In this document: positions 34,350-42,045 of the stretch, piece after piece
Layout: each line of letters starts with the position of its first letter
Position numbering within the stretch: position 1 is the stretch's first letter
Source: an uncultured Nitrospira sp.
GTDB taxonomy: Bacteria > Nitrospirota > Nitrospiria > Nitrospirales > Nitrospiraceae
Reading direction: 5' to 3'
DNA: 53,515 nt
Assembly: GCA_902500805.1 (NCBI GenBank)
Contig: CABVSA010000005.1
Coordinates: forward strand, 1 to 53,515
The notes under the pieces: model-generated
What the model was told of the DNA's origin: nothing
The model's database searches: none
The model's input: only the letters and a program-made list of their open reading frames with translations
Translations under genes and position numbers: made by a program

Positions 34350-35993
34350 TCAACGAGTGTTGGCCCTGGCCAGAATGGATTGTGCTGCCGCAATGCCGGA
34401 GAGGGCTGCCCCTTCCATGAAGCCCTGCCACTCATAGAACGAGTTGGTGTGTTCACCGGCAAACAAGAGATTGCCTGCCGGGATACCCTCTAAGCCGGCC
34501 ATCGTCGTAAATTGGCCGGGCCTGTAGCAGGTGTAGCTGCCTAGCATCAGCGGATTCGACGGCCAATGTTCAAGATGAATCAGATAGCGTCCATTCGTGA
34601 CTGTGGCTGCATCCCGTGCTCCGGGGTAGACGCGATCGAGATCTTGTAGAAAATGCTGTGCCTCACTCTGAGCCGCAGCCGGGTTGAGCCGAGCGCCACG
34701 CCGGCCGCTTGAATAGTCGACCAGAATTCCTCTTGTTGCGGAGCCTAACGTTGGGTTGGTTTCCCATGTCGTTTGATGGTTCGGGAGGTCAGAATAGGAT
34801 GTTCCGTTTCCTCCATGGATCTGCCATGCACGGCGGGAGAAGCCGACCATCATCTTGGCATTCGTCCCGTACCCTAACCCGACGATTGCCTGCTGTTGCG
34901 TCGGAGGCAGGCCCAGATTCGGATCCAGGTCAACAAGACGAAGAGTCGTAAATGGAATGGCCAGCACGACCATGTCATGAGTCACGGTCACCGTGTGGGA
35001 TGCGTGCTCAAACGTGAGTTCGATTCGACCGTCACTCAGACGCCGTACTCGCACTAATCGATGGCCATGGGTGATCTGCCCAGGGAGTTCCCTGCTCAGT
35101 CCTTCGACAATGCGGTCATTGCCGTCGACCAGATGATACCGTTCGTCGCTGAAGACACCGAAAGGGGTGAAGGTCGCGCGGCGGTCGGCATGGATGAACA
35201 GGAGAAATGCGAGACAGCTCTGCTCTTCCGCCGCAAGTCCATACTCCGTTTCATAGGCGGCGATGATAGCGGCTTTGGCCAGTGGCCCAGCCGGAGTTCT
35301 GGCTCCGTTGTACCCGTCCAGATAGGCCTGTAGGCTTGTGTGGTCCAGCGCGACATCGTTTGGTGTATGGGAGGCGGCGGTGACTTCTCGCGACAGGCGG
35401 TTGAGGTCTATCCGCATCACTGAAACGAAATCGCGAAATTCTGCAACGACCGCTCCTTCCGAGTACCGCTGCCCATTGAAGTGGTAGAAGGCGTCTCCCG
35501 GCTCCTTGTTCATGTCTTCGAGTTCAAGACGAAACCGCTTGGCATAACCCAGCATCGTCTTATGGAGATTATCGATAAGCTCGCCGCCGCGTTCCGCGAC
35601 CTGACCTGGGAAGAAACCACGTAACGACCAGCAGCGGCCGCCTGCTCGAGCTGCCGCTTCATAGACAGAAGCCCGAATGCCGCTGGTCTTGAGTGCATCG
35701 GCGCAAGCCAATCCAGCGAGCCCTGCACCGACAATGCCGACTGAGAGAGAGGAAGGCGAGGGTTTGGCCGCCGCCCCTGGTGGGAGGCCCGTCATGGTAC
35801 CCAGCGCAAGTGTGGCGCCGGTCGCTCCTGCGCCGACCAGAAACTGGCGCCGCGATATCGAATGGGACATCTGGCTTGAGGTCAACTCTTGAATGGCTCC
35901 AAAGGCATCAGCGGTAGAACAGTGTCGGCGCTCAGCCAACAACGCAGCCTTCATTAAGCGGACCAATGAGCGGAACGATGCGGTTCGAGCCAT
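34350..35993 (-). CDS. Tat-exported flavin monoamine oxidase
   Basis: A 547-residue FAD amine oxidase. The N-terminal extension MARTASFRSLVRLMKAALLAERR is typical of one bacterial branch of this family and is kept as the start; a Tat motif SRRQFLV follows at 47-53. The dinucleotide-binding motif VGIVGAGLAGLACADAL lies at about 85-101 with the downstream AGGRCWSLRG, and the C-terminal FAD contact is NLLFAGEHTNSFYEWQGFMEGAALSG. It oxidises an amine to aldehyde or imine, ammonia and H2O2. GGGAG lies upstream of ATG 35993. It heads the operon with the 5-oxoprolinase genes, suggesting that its product feeds into glutamate or 5-oxoproline metabolism; this link is inference. Confidence 0.9.
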   Translation of the reverse strand: MARTASFRSLVRLMKAALLAERRHCSTADAFGAIQELTSSQMSHSISRRQFLVGAGATGATLALGTMTGLPPGAAAKPSPSSLSVGIVGAGLAGLACADALKTSGIRASVYEAAARAGGRCWSLRGFFPGQVAERGGELIDNLHKTMLGYAKRFRLELEDMNKEPGDAFYHFNGQRYSEGAVVAEFRDFVSVMRIDLNRLSREVTAASHTPNDVALDHTSLQAYLDGYNGARTPAGPLAKAAIIAAYETEYGLAAEEQSCLAFLLFIHADRRATFTPFGVFSDERYHLVDGNDRIVEGLSRELPGQITHGHRLVRVRRLSDGRIELTFEHASHTVTVTHDMVVLAIPFTTLRLVDLDPNLGLPPTQQQAIVGLGYGTNAKMMVGFSRRAWQIHGGNGTSYSDLPNHQTTWETNPTLGSATRGILVDYSSGRRGARLNPAAAQSEAQHFLQDLDRVYPGARDAATVTNGRYLIHLEHWPSNPLMLGSYTCYRPGQFTTMAGLEGIPAGNLLFAGEHTNSFYEWQGFMEGAALSGIAAAQSILARANTR

Positions 35994-36076
35994 TGGGAAG
36001 TCTCCCGGTTAGACAGCGGTCAGGGTTGCTATCTTACCGAATTGATACGAGGTACGGAAAGAGAGGAGCGGGAGAT

Positions 36077-36370
36077 ATGGCCACCGAAGGGCAATCTCAA
36101 CTGCCGTTTGAGGAGTCCTACGGACTAGACCTGTGGTTGAAAGACCAGGTGACTATACGAGTCAGTGGACAGGGTGTCAGACAACATCGACAAGGAGGGA
36201 GACTCAACGGGACTCTTTGGCGTGATCATGAAGCAACGTGCATGAGTGGCGCCTGCAGGGCAGTACCTCGGCAGCCGCTCCGTCAGCCTTCTCGCTCGCT
36301 TTCGATCAGAACCGGGCGGGAGATGCTCAGCCGTTGTGGGGGTTCCGTCAGGACCAAGGGGGTCTGCTGA
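36077..36370 (+). CDS. Doubtful small ORF overlapping bactofilin
   Basis: A 97-residue frame at ATG 36077, preceded by GGAGCGGGAGAT. The first 40 residues (MATEGQSQLPFEESYGLDLW...) look protein-like. The last 30 residues lie antisense to the end of the bactofilin gene and are Arg/Ser-rich like a shadow frame. No family is recognised. It fills most of the gap between amine oxidase and bactofilin genes. Confidence 0.22.
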   Translation: MATEGQSQLPFEESYGLDLWLKDQVTIRVSGQGVRQHRQGGRLNGTLWRDHEATCMSGACRAVPRQPLRQPSRSLSIRTGREMLSRCGGSVRTKGVC

Positions 36371-36741
36371 AGTTCATCGACCACCGGATGTGAACCCATG
36401 TCGATCGACCCTTTAAAAAAGGCACCCTCTTCCATTGAGAACGAGGGAGCGGAAATGTCGCCAAGGACGACTGCGGGTTTGAGCAGTTGGATCTTGCTGG
36501 TCGCGGTCACATTGCCATGGATCTTTCCTCTGGTCACGATGGTTTCAGCGACAATGGTTCCTCGGATCGTGGCATTCTCACCGATCACCAACATCCCCTT
36601 TGCATGGATCTCACCCTCAATTGAGCTGTCGAGCTGAACCGTGCTGTGAAAGTGGACGATGCCCTTGAATGTGACGTCTTTCCCCAGGACGGTAAAATTT
36701 CCGTTATCAGATTCCGTGTCACCCCGTTTTTTGTCCCACAT
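36283..36741 (-). CDS. Bactofilin
   Basis: A 152-residue cytoskeletal protein. The central domain (about 15-115) has the repeated beta-helix pattern of bactofilins: FTVLGKDVTFKGIVHF, VQLDSSIEGEIHAKGMLVIG, ATIRGTIVAETIVTRGKIHGNV, KIQLLKPAVVLGDISAPSFSMEEGAFFKG. The N and C tails are polar and disordered, as usual. Bactofilins polymerise without nucleotide and place cell-wall or polarity factors. It seems to be monocistronic. ATG 36741 begins MWDKKRGDTESDNG. Confidence 0.94.
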   Translation of the reverse strand: MWDKKRGDTESDNGNFTVLGKDVTFKGIVHFHSTVQLDSSIEGEIHAKGMLVIGENATIRGTIVAETIVTRGKIHGNVTATSKIQLLKPAVVLGDISAPSFSMEEGAFFKGSIDMGSHPVVDELQQTPLVLTEPPQRLSISRPVLIESEREG

Positions 36742-36853
36742 GATGATCCTCGTTCAGAGCGGCTTCAAAGACATAGGTATTAACCATACAGGAGTCAGCA
36801 GCAAGAATCAAAGGCTGATTTGAGGGGTGTTCGGCTGAAGAAGGAGAGAAAGC

Positions 36854-37123
36854 CTACCTTTTACCGGATGGTGGATCTTGAGGTTTGGCCTTTTCTGAAT
36901 GACTTCCTGTAACGGACTTAATCGTCTTGCCAATTGCCGGTCCGATTTTGGGGATCTCCTTTTCGATGTTCTGTGCGGCGCTCCGTAGTCCTCGTGTGAG
37001 ATCGTCGACGGTGAGACCTTTTCGTTGCTCAACCTGTTGTGAGTCGGCAGCCTCGGCGAAGGTTCCCGTTGAGAATCCCAGACTAAGCCACAGAAGCCAT
37101 CCCGTGATCCATCGGTGCTGCAT
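36854..37123 (-). CDS. Small secreted hypothetical protein
   Basis: An 89-residue protein with a cleavable signal peptide (WITGWLLWLSLGFSTGTFAEA, cleavage near 25). The mature part is one predicted helix (LTVDDLTRGLRSAAQNIEKEIPKIGPAIGKTIKSV) and a basic, Pro-rich tail. No family is recognised. It lies upstream of bactofilin on the same strand, 112 bases apart, and may share a transcript with it. Confidence 0.62.
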   Translation of the reverse strand: MQHRWITGWLLWLSLGFSTGTFAEAADSQQVEQRKGLTVDDLTRGLRSAAQNIEKEIPKIGPAIGKTIKSVTGSHSEKAKPQDPPSGKR

Positions 37124-37242
37124 ACCTCAATTCTACCAGATGGGAACACGGCATCTCTGCTCCGCGTTGATGGCGTATTCTCCTGGGATCGCGTATGATC
37201 GCGCCGAACAGTGACGCACGTATAGCTGAGGAGCAATCTACG

Positions 37243-37632
37243 ATGGATGTCGATGTCGCAGCTCGCCGGTTGGTGGCAATAGGCGCTCTCAGTGCAGGAC
37301 TGGGCGTCGCAGCCGGCGCCTTTGGGGCGCATAGCTTAAAAGATATATTGGATCAGCATCTGTTGGATGTCTACGAGAAGGCAACCCGGTATCAGATGTA
37401 TCATGCATTCGGCATGGTCCTGAGCGGACTCGCCGTGCAGTTCTGGCGCGATGCTGGAGCGGCCAAGGCTGGGTGGCTGTTCTTGGGAGGAACCCTGCTG
37501 TTTTCCGGTAGTTTGTATGGGGTTTCGCTCCTAGGGGTCCGATGGTTGGGAGCCGTGACGCCGATTGGAGGCCTCCTCTTTATCGTCGGATGGGGCATCC
37601 TGGGATGGCGAGCCTGGCGCGGGGCCTCCTAA
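37243..37632 (+). CDS. DUF423 (YgdD-like) membrane protein
   Basis: A 129-residue protein with about four membrane helices and the family signatures LVAIGALSAGLGVAAGAFGAHSLKD, YEKATRYQMYHAFGMVL and LFSGSLYGVSLLGVRWLGAVTPIGGLLFIVGW. The DUF423 family is widespread and uncharacterised. ATG 37243 has GAGGAG about nine bases upstream; a start 16 codons earlier is less likely. Its stop codon directly abuts the palindromic repeat at 37633. Confidence 0.92.
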   Translation: MDVDVAARRLVAIGALSAGLGVAAGAFGAHSLKDILDQHLLDVYEKATRYQMYHAFGMVLSGLAVQFWRDAGAAKAGWLFLGGTLLFSGSLYGVSLLGVRWLGAVTPIGGLLFIVGWGILGWRAWRGAS

Positions 37633-37757
37633 CAGGATGTTGCAAAAGGCTGCCAGCGTTGTTCTCGCATCGGTCAGTGGCTTCAACTGACGGCTCAGAG
37701 TATGCGTCACCCCTTCGCTCGCTACGGCCTCGCTAGACGGTCTTTTTGAACATCCTG
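37633..37757. repeat. 125-bp palindromic repeat
   Basis: Ends are inverted repeats CAGGATGTT (37633-37641) and AACATCCTG (37749-37757), extended by AAAAGGC / GGTCTTTTT. The interior shares GTTCTCGCATC, CCCTTCGCTCGCT and GACGGTCTTTTTGA with the unit inside 12950-13070. It begins on the base after the DUF423 stop codon and ends 12 bases before the stop of the convergent gene. Confidence 0.85.
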
Positions 37758-37768
37758 CGTGCTATCAA

Positions 37769-38710
37769 CTATGGTTTACAGGGGGCGAGACGTTTGCCGC
37801 TGATGGGACCCCATCCGCCGGTATTATTCACAAAAGACCCTTCGATCTTCTGATCATCTTTGATGAATAGCAGACTGTCTTCTTGAATGTGCCCGTTCTG
37901 TTCCCAACGCAGGTAAATGGCATCGCCGAGGAAAATGCTTTCTACCGGCGTTGCTGCATTGGCCGAGACTTGTCCAGGTAGAGAGAAGATAATGGTGGAT
38001 TTCTGCTCTCCGTGGATTTTGTGATTATGAATGATCCACTGCCAGGTTCCGCAGAGTCGTGAGTGGCCTTTGGTTTGTCTGATCCGATCCTTCCACCCAT
38101 GGATCTTCCACCAGGCTGTGATGGCCAGGTGACTCGCCTCAAATGCCGTACGTTCTGCCGCCAAGTGCAATTCAATATTTCGTGGCTGCGTTGTTCCCCT
38201 GGCTGTCCGAGAGTCTAGTTCTTCCTTGGTCAGACGGAGTAGGTCGGAGAGTGATGTCGTCTGGTTTCTGGCCCGCAGCCAGTCCTGTCGTGTTGCAGAA
38301 AGTGAAAGGATGTGAGTAGAGGGTCCTGCCTCCTGACGAAAGGCATTGGCCACCTGCCAGGTCCCCAGGGCTTTCATCAATTCAGCGACAGACTGGGACA
38401 ATTCTGGCACCTCGAGTTCCTTGACCATTTTGCTGGGAAGTCTGGCCCCCAGGACTCCGGCGGCATCCTTCAGACCAAGGGTAGGTCCAACCGATGTCGT
38501 AAATAACCGCAATGCGTCCTCGTCTGATTCGAGTAGCGCGAGCTGGTCGGCTCGCTGCGTGACCGTGTCGGCCAACAACTGCGGAGGTTCTTGTCCCCCC
38601 GCCATGGTTAACGAAGGGAGAAGGAGCAGGCTTAACAGGATGAGGAGGATGTTGGTCTCGTTCCGGTGGTATTCGCGATCATGTCGACGCGGATTCAGTT
38701 CGTTTGCCAT
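37769..38710 (-). CDS. Hypothetical exported protein
   Basis: A 313-residue protein with an N-terminal hydrophobic segment (NILLILLSLLLLPSLTMAGG) that is a late signal peptide or anchor after a charged stretch of 18 residues. The middle (50-210) is helical; the last 90 residues (SRLCGTWQWIIHNHKIHGEQKSTIIF... to ISGKRL) look like a beta-rich lipocalin-like domain of the type W.G.W....I....I.G.....GGWGPI.G. No family is named. It lies 45 bases after the dienelactone hydrolase-like gene on the same strand. Confidence 0.7.
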   Translation of the reverse strand: MANELNPRRHDREYHRNETNILLILLSLLLLPSLTMAGGQEPPQLLADTVTQRADQLALLESDEDALRLFTTSVGPTLGLKDAAGVLGARLPSKMVKELEVPELSQSVAELMKALGTWQVANAFRQEAGPSTHILSLSATRQDWLRARNQTTSLSDLLRLTKEELDSRTARGTTQPRNIELHLAAERTAFEASHLAITAWWKIHGWKDRIRQTKGHSRLCGTWQWIIHNHKIHGEQKSTIIFSLPGQVSANAATPVESIFLGDAIYLRWEQNGHIQEDSLLFIKDDQKIEGSFVNNTGGWGPISGKRLAPCKP

Positions 38711-38755
38711 ATCGATGAGTGTGCGGAGAATCGTCAAAGAGAGAGCGGCGCTGAC

Positions 38756-39556
38756 TCATGTTCCTTGGAAACAGGACTTCAGAAAGCTTGCCGTACGTTC
38801 CCAGGCGAGGGATGCACTGTCGGCGTCGTAAGCACTTGGTTTCATCTCGTTGCAGAATGCATGTGAGGCGTTGGGATAGCACTGGATGTCGACCCGCTTG
38901 GCGTATGTCGTCGTGGCGCTCCGTAGTTGCTCGACATCGTCCTGTGTGGCCCAGGTGTCTTTTCCCGCCTGATGATACAGGACTGGAGAAAAGAGATTTT
39001 TCATCATCTCGTTTGGCGTCACCATCTTGCCATAGTACGAGACGGCGGCGCGCAACCGTTTCCGGTGGCAGGCGAACCGCAACGCATAGGTCCCGCCCAT
39101 TCCGTATCCGACGACCCCATGAATGTTCTTCTTGGCCGTCGTGCGAGTATTGAGGTATTCACAACAGGAATTGATATCGGTGATGACTTGATCATCATTC
39201 TGCCGTTCCAGCAGTGCGGCCGCCACGTCATCATTGGCGGTCACCATGCCTCCTAATCGACCGTAGAGATTCGGAATAATCACCATGTATCCTTCACAGG
39301 CCAGGCGAGCTCCCAGATCCTTCATCTGGCCGGTCAGTCCCCACCAATCATGTAGGAGGACAAGCCCCGGATAGATTCCGTCTTGCTGCGGCCAAAAGAG
39401 CAGGCAATCGACTTGGTGCTCCTTCGGCATTCTGCTTTTGAAATAGGGATCCACCATCTGGTCCGTATGAGTGGGGATCGGCACGCCGCTTGGGAACCGG
39501 GCGGTTCCTGTTCCGATCTGTTCGAGGGAAAATGGAGTAACTGGTGCTATCGTCAT
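38756..39556 (-). CDS. Dienelactone hydrolase-like protein lacking the nucleophile
   Basis: A 266-residue alpha/beta hydrolase of the dienelactone hydrolase type: PGLVLLHDWWGLTGQMKDLGARLACEGYMVIIPNLYG, then IHGVVGYGMGGTYALRFA, AGKDTWA (Asp200) and NASHAFCN (His232). Active members have Cys or Ser in the elbow (GxCxGG); here it is Gly152 (GYGMGG, codons GGA TAC GGA ATG GGC GGG). The other two triad residues remain. The protein is therefore probably not an ordinary esterase, or uses another residue. No signal peptide. Likely in one transcript with the exported protein gene downstream. Confidence 0.88.
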   Translation of the reverse strand: MTIAPVTPFSLEQIGTGTARFPSGVPIPTHTDQMVDPYFKSRMPKEHQVDCLLFWPQQDGIYPGLVLLHDWWGLTGQMKDLGARLACEGYMVIIPNLYGRLGGMVTANDDVAAALLERQNDDQVITDINSCCEYLNTRTTAKKNIHGVVGYGMGGTYALRFACHRKRLRAAVSYYGKMVTPNEMMKNLFSPVLYHQAGKDTWATQDDVEQLRSATTTYAKRVDIQCYPNASHAFCNEMKPSAYDADSASLAWERTASFLKSCFQGT

Positions 39557-39680
39557 GGTTGAGGTGCTCTTACAGGAGCGCGGTTGTGCCGGACATGGCG
39601 GTACTATATGAAGCCGTTTGTGGGAATGTCAATTGACTGCCGGATGACGTGGTTCTACAGTAACGACGGTGCGACGTATT

Positions 39681-40670
39681 ATGAACAGGGACCGTATTGG
39701 AGTGGGGTTGATCGGGGTCGGCCGGCACGGAGCTCGGTATGCCCAGCACCTTGTTCATGATCTGCCGATGGCTTCTCTCCAGGCCGTGTGTCGACGACAT
39801 CCGGAACAGGGGTTTCAGCTCCCTGGTGCCGACTCGGTCAAGGTGTACGGGGAGGCTCAGGCGCTCATTGCCGATCCGTCGGTCGACGTGATCGTGGTTG
39901 TGACTCCTCCTCTTTACTCAGTAGAGATCTGTCGACTTGCGGTGCAAGCCCGCAAACCCCTGTTGGTTGAGAAGCCGCTGGCGACAACAGCCGACGATGC
40001 CCGAACAATGGTTGCTCTGGCTTACGATGCCGGGATTCCGCTCATGACGGCCCAGACCCTTCGATTCGACAAGACGATCCAGCACATGAAGTGCTTCCAA
40101 CCCTCTCTTGGGCGTTCCCTGGAGCTCGACGCAGTCTTTCAGATCGAGATCCGGAAGACGGCTCCAGACCATGTTGCGGGCTATGGGAACCGAGGGGCTT
40201 TGCTGGAGATCGGTGTGCACATGCTTGATCTGGTTCGGTTCCTGACAGGTGAAGAGGTTCAGGCCGTGCGCTGTACGATGGATCATATCCCACCGATTGA
40301 GCCGGAACGAATGGTCTCAATTCATCTCACCACCACCGGAGGAACAATCTGCCACATAGAAATCACCCGAGTTGTGGGTGAGCGTGCGGGGCGAGCCATC
40401 TGGATTGGTTCACAGGGGCGGGTAGAGGCCGACTGGATGCGTCGCCGAATCTGCGTTGAAATGAGTTCCGGTGAAAAGACATCCGATATCGACATCCCTC
40501 CATCTTTGACCGTCCTCGAGACCCTCTCAGCGTTCCTCCAGGCGGTCAACGACGGTACACCCATGCCCATCACGGGAGAAGACGGATGTCGGGCTGTGGA
40601 AGTCGCCGAAGCCTGTTACCAGTCCGCCCAACTCGGTGGTGCTCTTGTCAGCGTTGATCGTGAAGCGTGA
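39681..40670 (+). CDS. Gfo/Idh/MocA-family oxidoreductase
   Basis: A 329-residue NAD(P)-dependent oxidoreductase. The N-terminal Rossmann fold starts RIGVGLIGVGRHGARYAQHL and has DVIVVVTPP and the family motif EKPLATTADDARTM. The C-terminal substrate domain has GNRGALLEIGVHMLDLVRFL, with the His of the catalytic region (GVHMLD). Members oxidise or reduce sugars, inositols and related compounds; the substrate is not predictable. Start ATG 39681 is preferred to GTG 39669; neither has a clear ribosome binding site. Its stop lies within the GTGAAGCGT-type intergenic repeat. Confidence 0.88.
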   Translation: MNRDRIGVGLIGVGRHGARYAQHLVHDLPMASLQAVCRRHPEQGFQLPGADSVKVYGEAQALIADPSVDVIVVVTPPLYSVEICRLAVQARKPLLVEKPLATTADDARTMVALAYDAGIPLMTAQTLRFDKTIQHMKCFQPSLGRSLELDAVFQIEIRKTAPDHVAGYGNRGALLEIGVHMLDLVRFLTGEEVQAVRCTMDHIPPIEPERMVSIHLTTTGGTICHIEITRVVGERAGRAIWIGSQGRVEADWMRRRICVEMSSGEKTSDIDIPPSLTVLETLSAFLQAVNDGTPMPITGEDGCRAVEVAEACYQSAQLGGALVSVDREA

Positions 40671-40732
40671 AACGTATCTCCCCTCTGAATTCAGGCGCTT
40701 CACACTTCACGTGCGACGCTTCACGAGATACT
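40659..40732. repeat. GTGAAGCGT / GTATCTC intergenic repeat, copy 1
   Basis: CGTGAAGCGTGAAACGTATC (40659 on) faces an inverted CGACGCTTCACGAGATAC (40713 on). The same words, GTCGCACGTGAAG, GTGAAGCGT and GTATCTC, recur at 41829-41851 in a different order. The first unit overlaps the stop of the oxidoreductase gene. Confidence 0.5.
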
Positions 40733-40740
40733 CCTGTCTC

Positions 40741-40977
40741 CTATGATTCTGCGACGATGTGGGTATCCGTTTCTTCGATGCCATCGATCGAATGGATTTT
40801 TGTAATCACCACGTCGGAGAGTGCACGCTCGTCCTGGACGCTGATGAAGACAAAAATATCCGGGCGGCCGAAACAGGAGTGAGCCTGTTCAACACCCGCG
40901 ATGCGCTTCAGTGCGCCGACCACGTCCTTCGTTTTTCCGGCTTTGACCTTGATGAGAATGTACGCTCTCGTTGCCAT
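40741..40977 (-). CDS. Stand-alone Lrp/AsnC ligand-binding (RAM) domain protein
   Basis: A 78-residue protein that is only the RAM effector domain of Lrp/AsnC regulators: ATRAYILIKVKAGKTKDVVGALKRIAGVEQAHSCFGRPDIFVFISV and ITKIHSIDGIEETDTHIV. No DNA-binding part is present. Such proteins form rings of dimers and bind amino acids or related ligands, possibly modulating full-length Lrp proteins. AAAGGAG lies just upstream of ATG 40977. It sits alone between the oxidoreductase and the exported helical protein. Confidence 0.9.
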   Translation of the reverse strand: MATRAYILIKVKAGKTKDVVGALKRIAGVEQAHSCFGRPDIFVFISVQDERALSDVVITKIHSIDGIEETDTHIVAES

Positions 40978-41125
40978 CTGATTCTCCTTTGTTGAGGTTG
41001 CGATATCCATAGGTTGTACGTGTGTGTTGCTTGATTAGAAGAGTTTCGTGCTCTGAGTTCCGCTTTCACGTTCTTCAAAGAAGCCATCACGAGAGACCAG
41101 ACACTCGAAACCAGAAACGTGAAAC

Positions 41126-41141
41126 GGGGCGCTAGCGCCCC
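41126..41141 (-). terminator. GC-rich palindrome containing a stop codon
   Basis: GGGGCGCTAGCGCCCC is a perfect 16-bp palindrome that contains the TAG stop of the minus-strand gene ending at 41132. On the minus strand it is followed by GTTTCACGTTTCTGGTTTCG, which is T-rich, so an intrinsic terminator is likely. Confidence 0.6.
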
Positions 41142-41773
41142 GCGCCCGGCATCGTGCTCCGATGATGGGTATAGACCTCGTCAAAGGCCAATCCTTGTGC
41201 CGTGAGGGCCGATCGGCCGTCGCGCACGAGTTGCATGAATTTCCGAAAATCATCCAAGGACAGGTTGAACTGTCTGAGCCCTGCCGTTAATTGTTCCCGT
41301 TCGTCGAGTTGGGCTTTCAAATCGGCATCCGCGAGTGCTTCCAACATGTCTGCGGTCCACCCGCTTGTACGAAACTGTTGGAGGCTGGTTGCGGCTTGCT
41401 CTCCATGTTTGTCGGCTAAGGCCCGCCGGGCGAATTCCTGAATCGAAGAATCCGTTCCCTTGGCAAAGACGGATTGCAGCTGGATGACGGTCTGGATGAC
41501 GCGATCGGCGTCGCGTGTACCCTCTGACGGTAGGACCGCGGCCTGCTGGAGGGTGGCCAGCACCGACATCGCTGACCCAACATGCGGGGATGTCCGCTTG
41601 GCGTTTTGCCGAGGAGTGCCGGCGGTTCCATCATTGGCGAAGACAGAATCATGATGTGCCGGAAGTATGACCAGCCAGATTGCGAAACCAAAGCCCAGGA
41701 TTTGACGGGAGTATGGATGGCCTAGTGGGCTGTCCACCCGAACCGATTGCTCTGGAGACGGCCAGCGGCGCAT
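41132..41773 (-). CDS. Hypothetical exported helical protein
   Basis: A 213-residue protein from ATG 41773. A membrane or signal segment (QILGFGFAIWLVILPAHHDSVFAND, about 26-48) follows a polar start. The rest is predicted helical (VLATLQQAAVLPS..., DRVIQTVIQLQSVFA, EFARRALADKHGEQAATSLQQF). No family is recognised. An exact TATAAT box on the minus strand (41785-41780) ends six bases before the ATG, which would make the message leaderless; a longer frame to 41836 would then not be used. Confidence 0.6.
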   Translation of the reverse strand: MRRWPSPEQSVRVDSPLGHPYSRQILGFGFAIWLVILPAHHDSVFANDGTAGTPRQNAKRTSPHVGSAMSVLATLQQAAVLPSEGTRDADRVIQTVIQLQSVFAKGTDSSIQEFARRALADKHGEQAATSLQQFRTSGWTADMLEALADADLKAQLDEREQLTAGLRQFNLSLDDFRKFMQLVRDGRSALTAQGLAFDEVYTHHRSTMPGAGR

Positions 41774-41779
41774 GGGCGA

Positions 41780-41785
41780 ATTATA
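41780..41785 (-). promoter_or_regulatory. Candidate -10 box for a leaderless mRNA
   Basis: On the minus strand TATAAT is followed by TCGCCC and then ATG (41773). With the usual 6-7 base distance to the transcription start, the message would begin at the ATG itself. No matching TTGACA-like -35 box is visible. Confidence 0.35.
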
Positions 41786-41828
41786 CAGAGCCGGTCGATG
41801 CGGTGCTAGCCCACCTGTTCCTGTGAAT

Positions 41829-41880
41829 CGTCGCACGTGAAGCGTATCTCGTTTTAGATGGAGACGCTTCGCGCTTCATC
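41829..41880. repeat. GTGAAGCGT / GTATCTC intergenic repeat, copy 2
   Basis: GTCGCACGTGAAGCGTATCT (41830 on) is followed by an inverted partner, GAGACGCTTC (41861-41870), giving a stem of about 11 bp with one bulge around a 10-base loop. It is related to the copy at 40659-40732. Confidence 0.5.
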
Positions 41881-42045
41881 GTCCGGCAAGCTCACGGCCC
41901 TGAGTCTGATCGAAGGGCGAATAACGAGCGACGGGCATGGTCTGCAGCGGCGTATCGACAGTCGGTTCTATTGAAACCCTTAGAGAGACTCCCTATAATG
42001 AACACATTTTATCTGCGGATCAGATTAAGGAAAGGCAGTGGAGTG

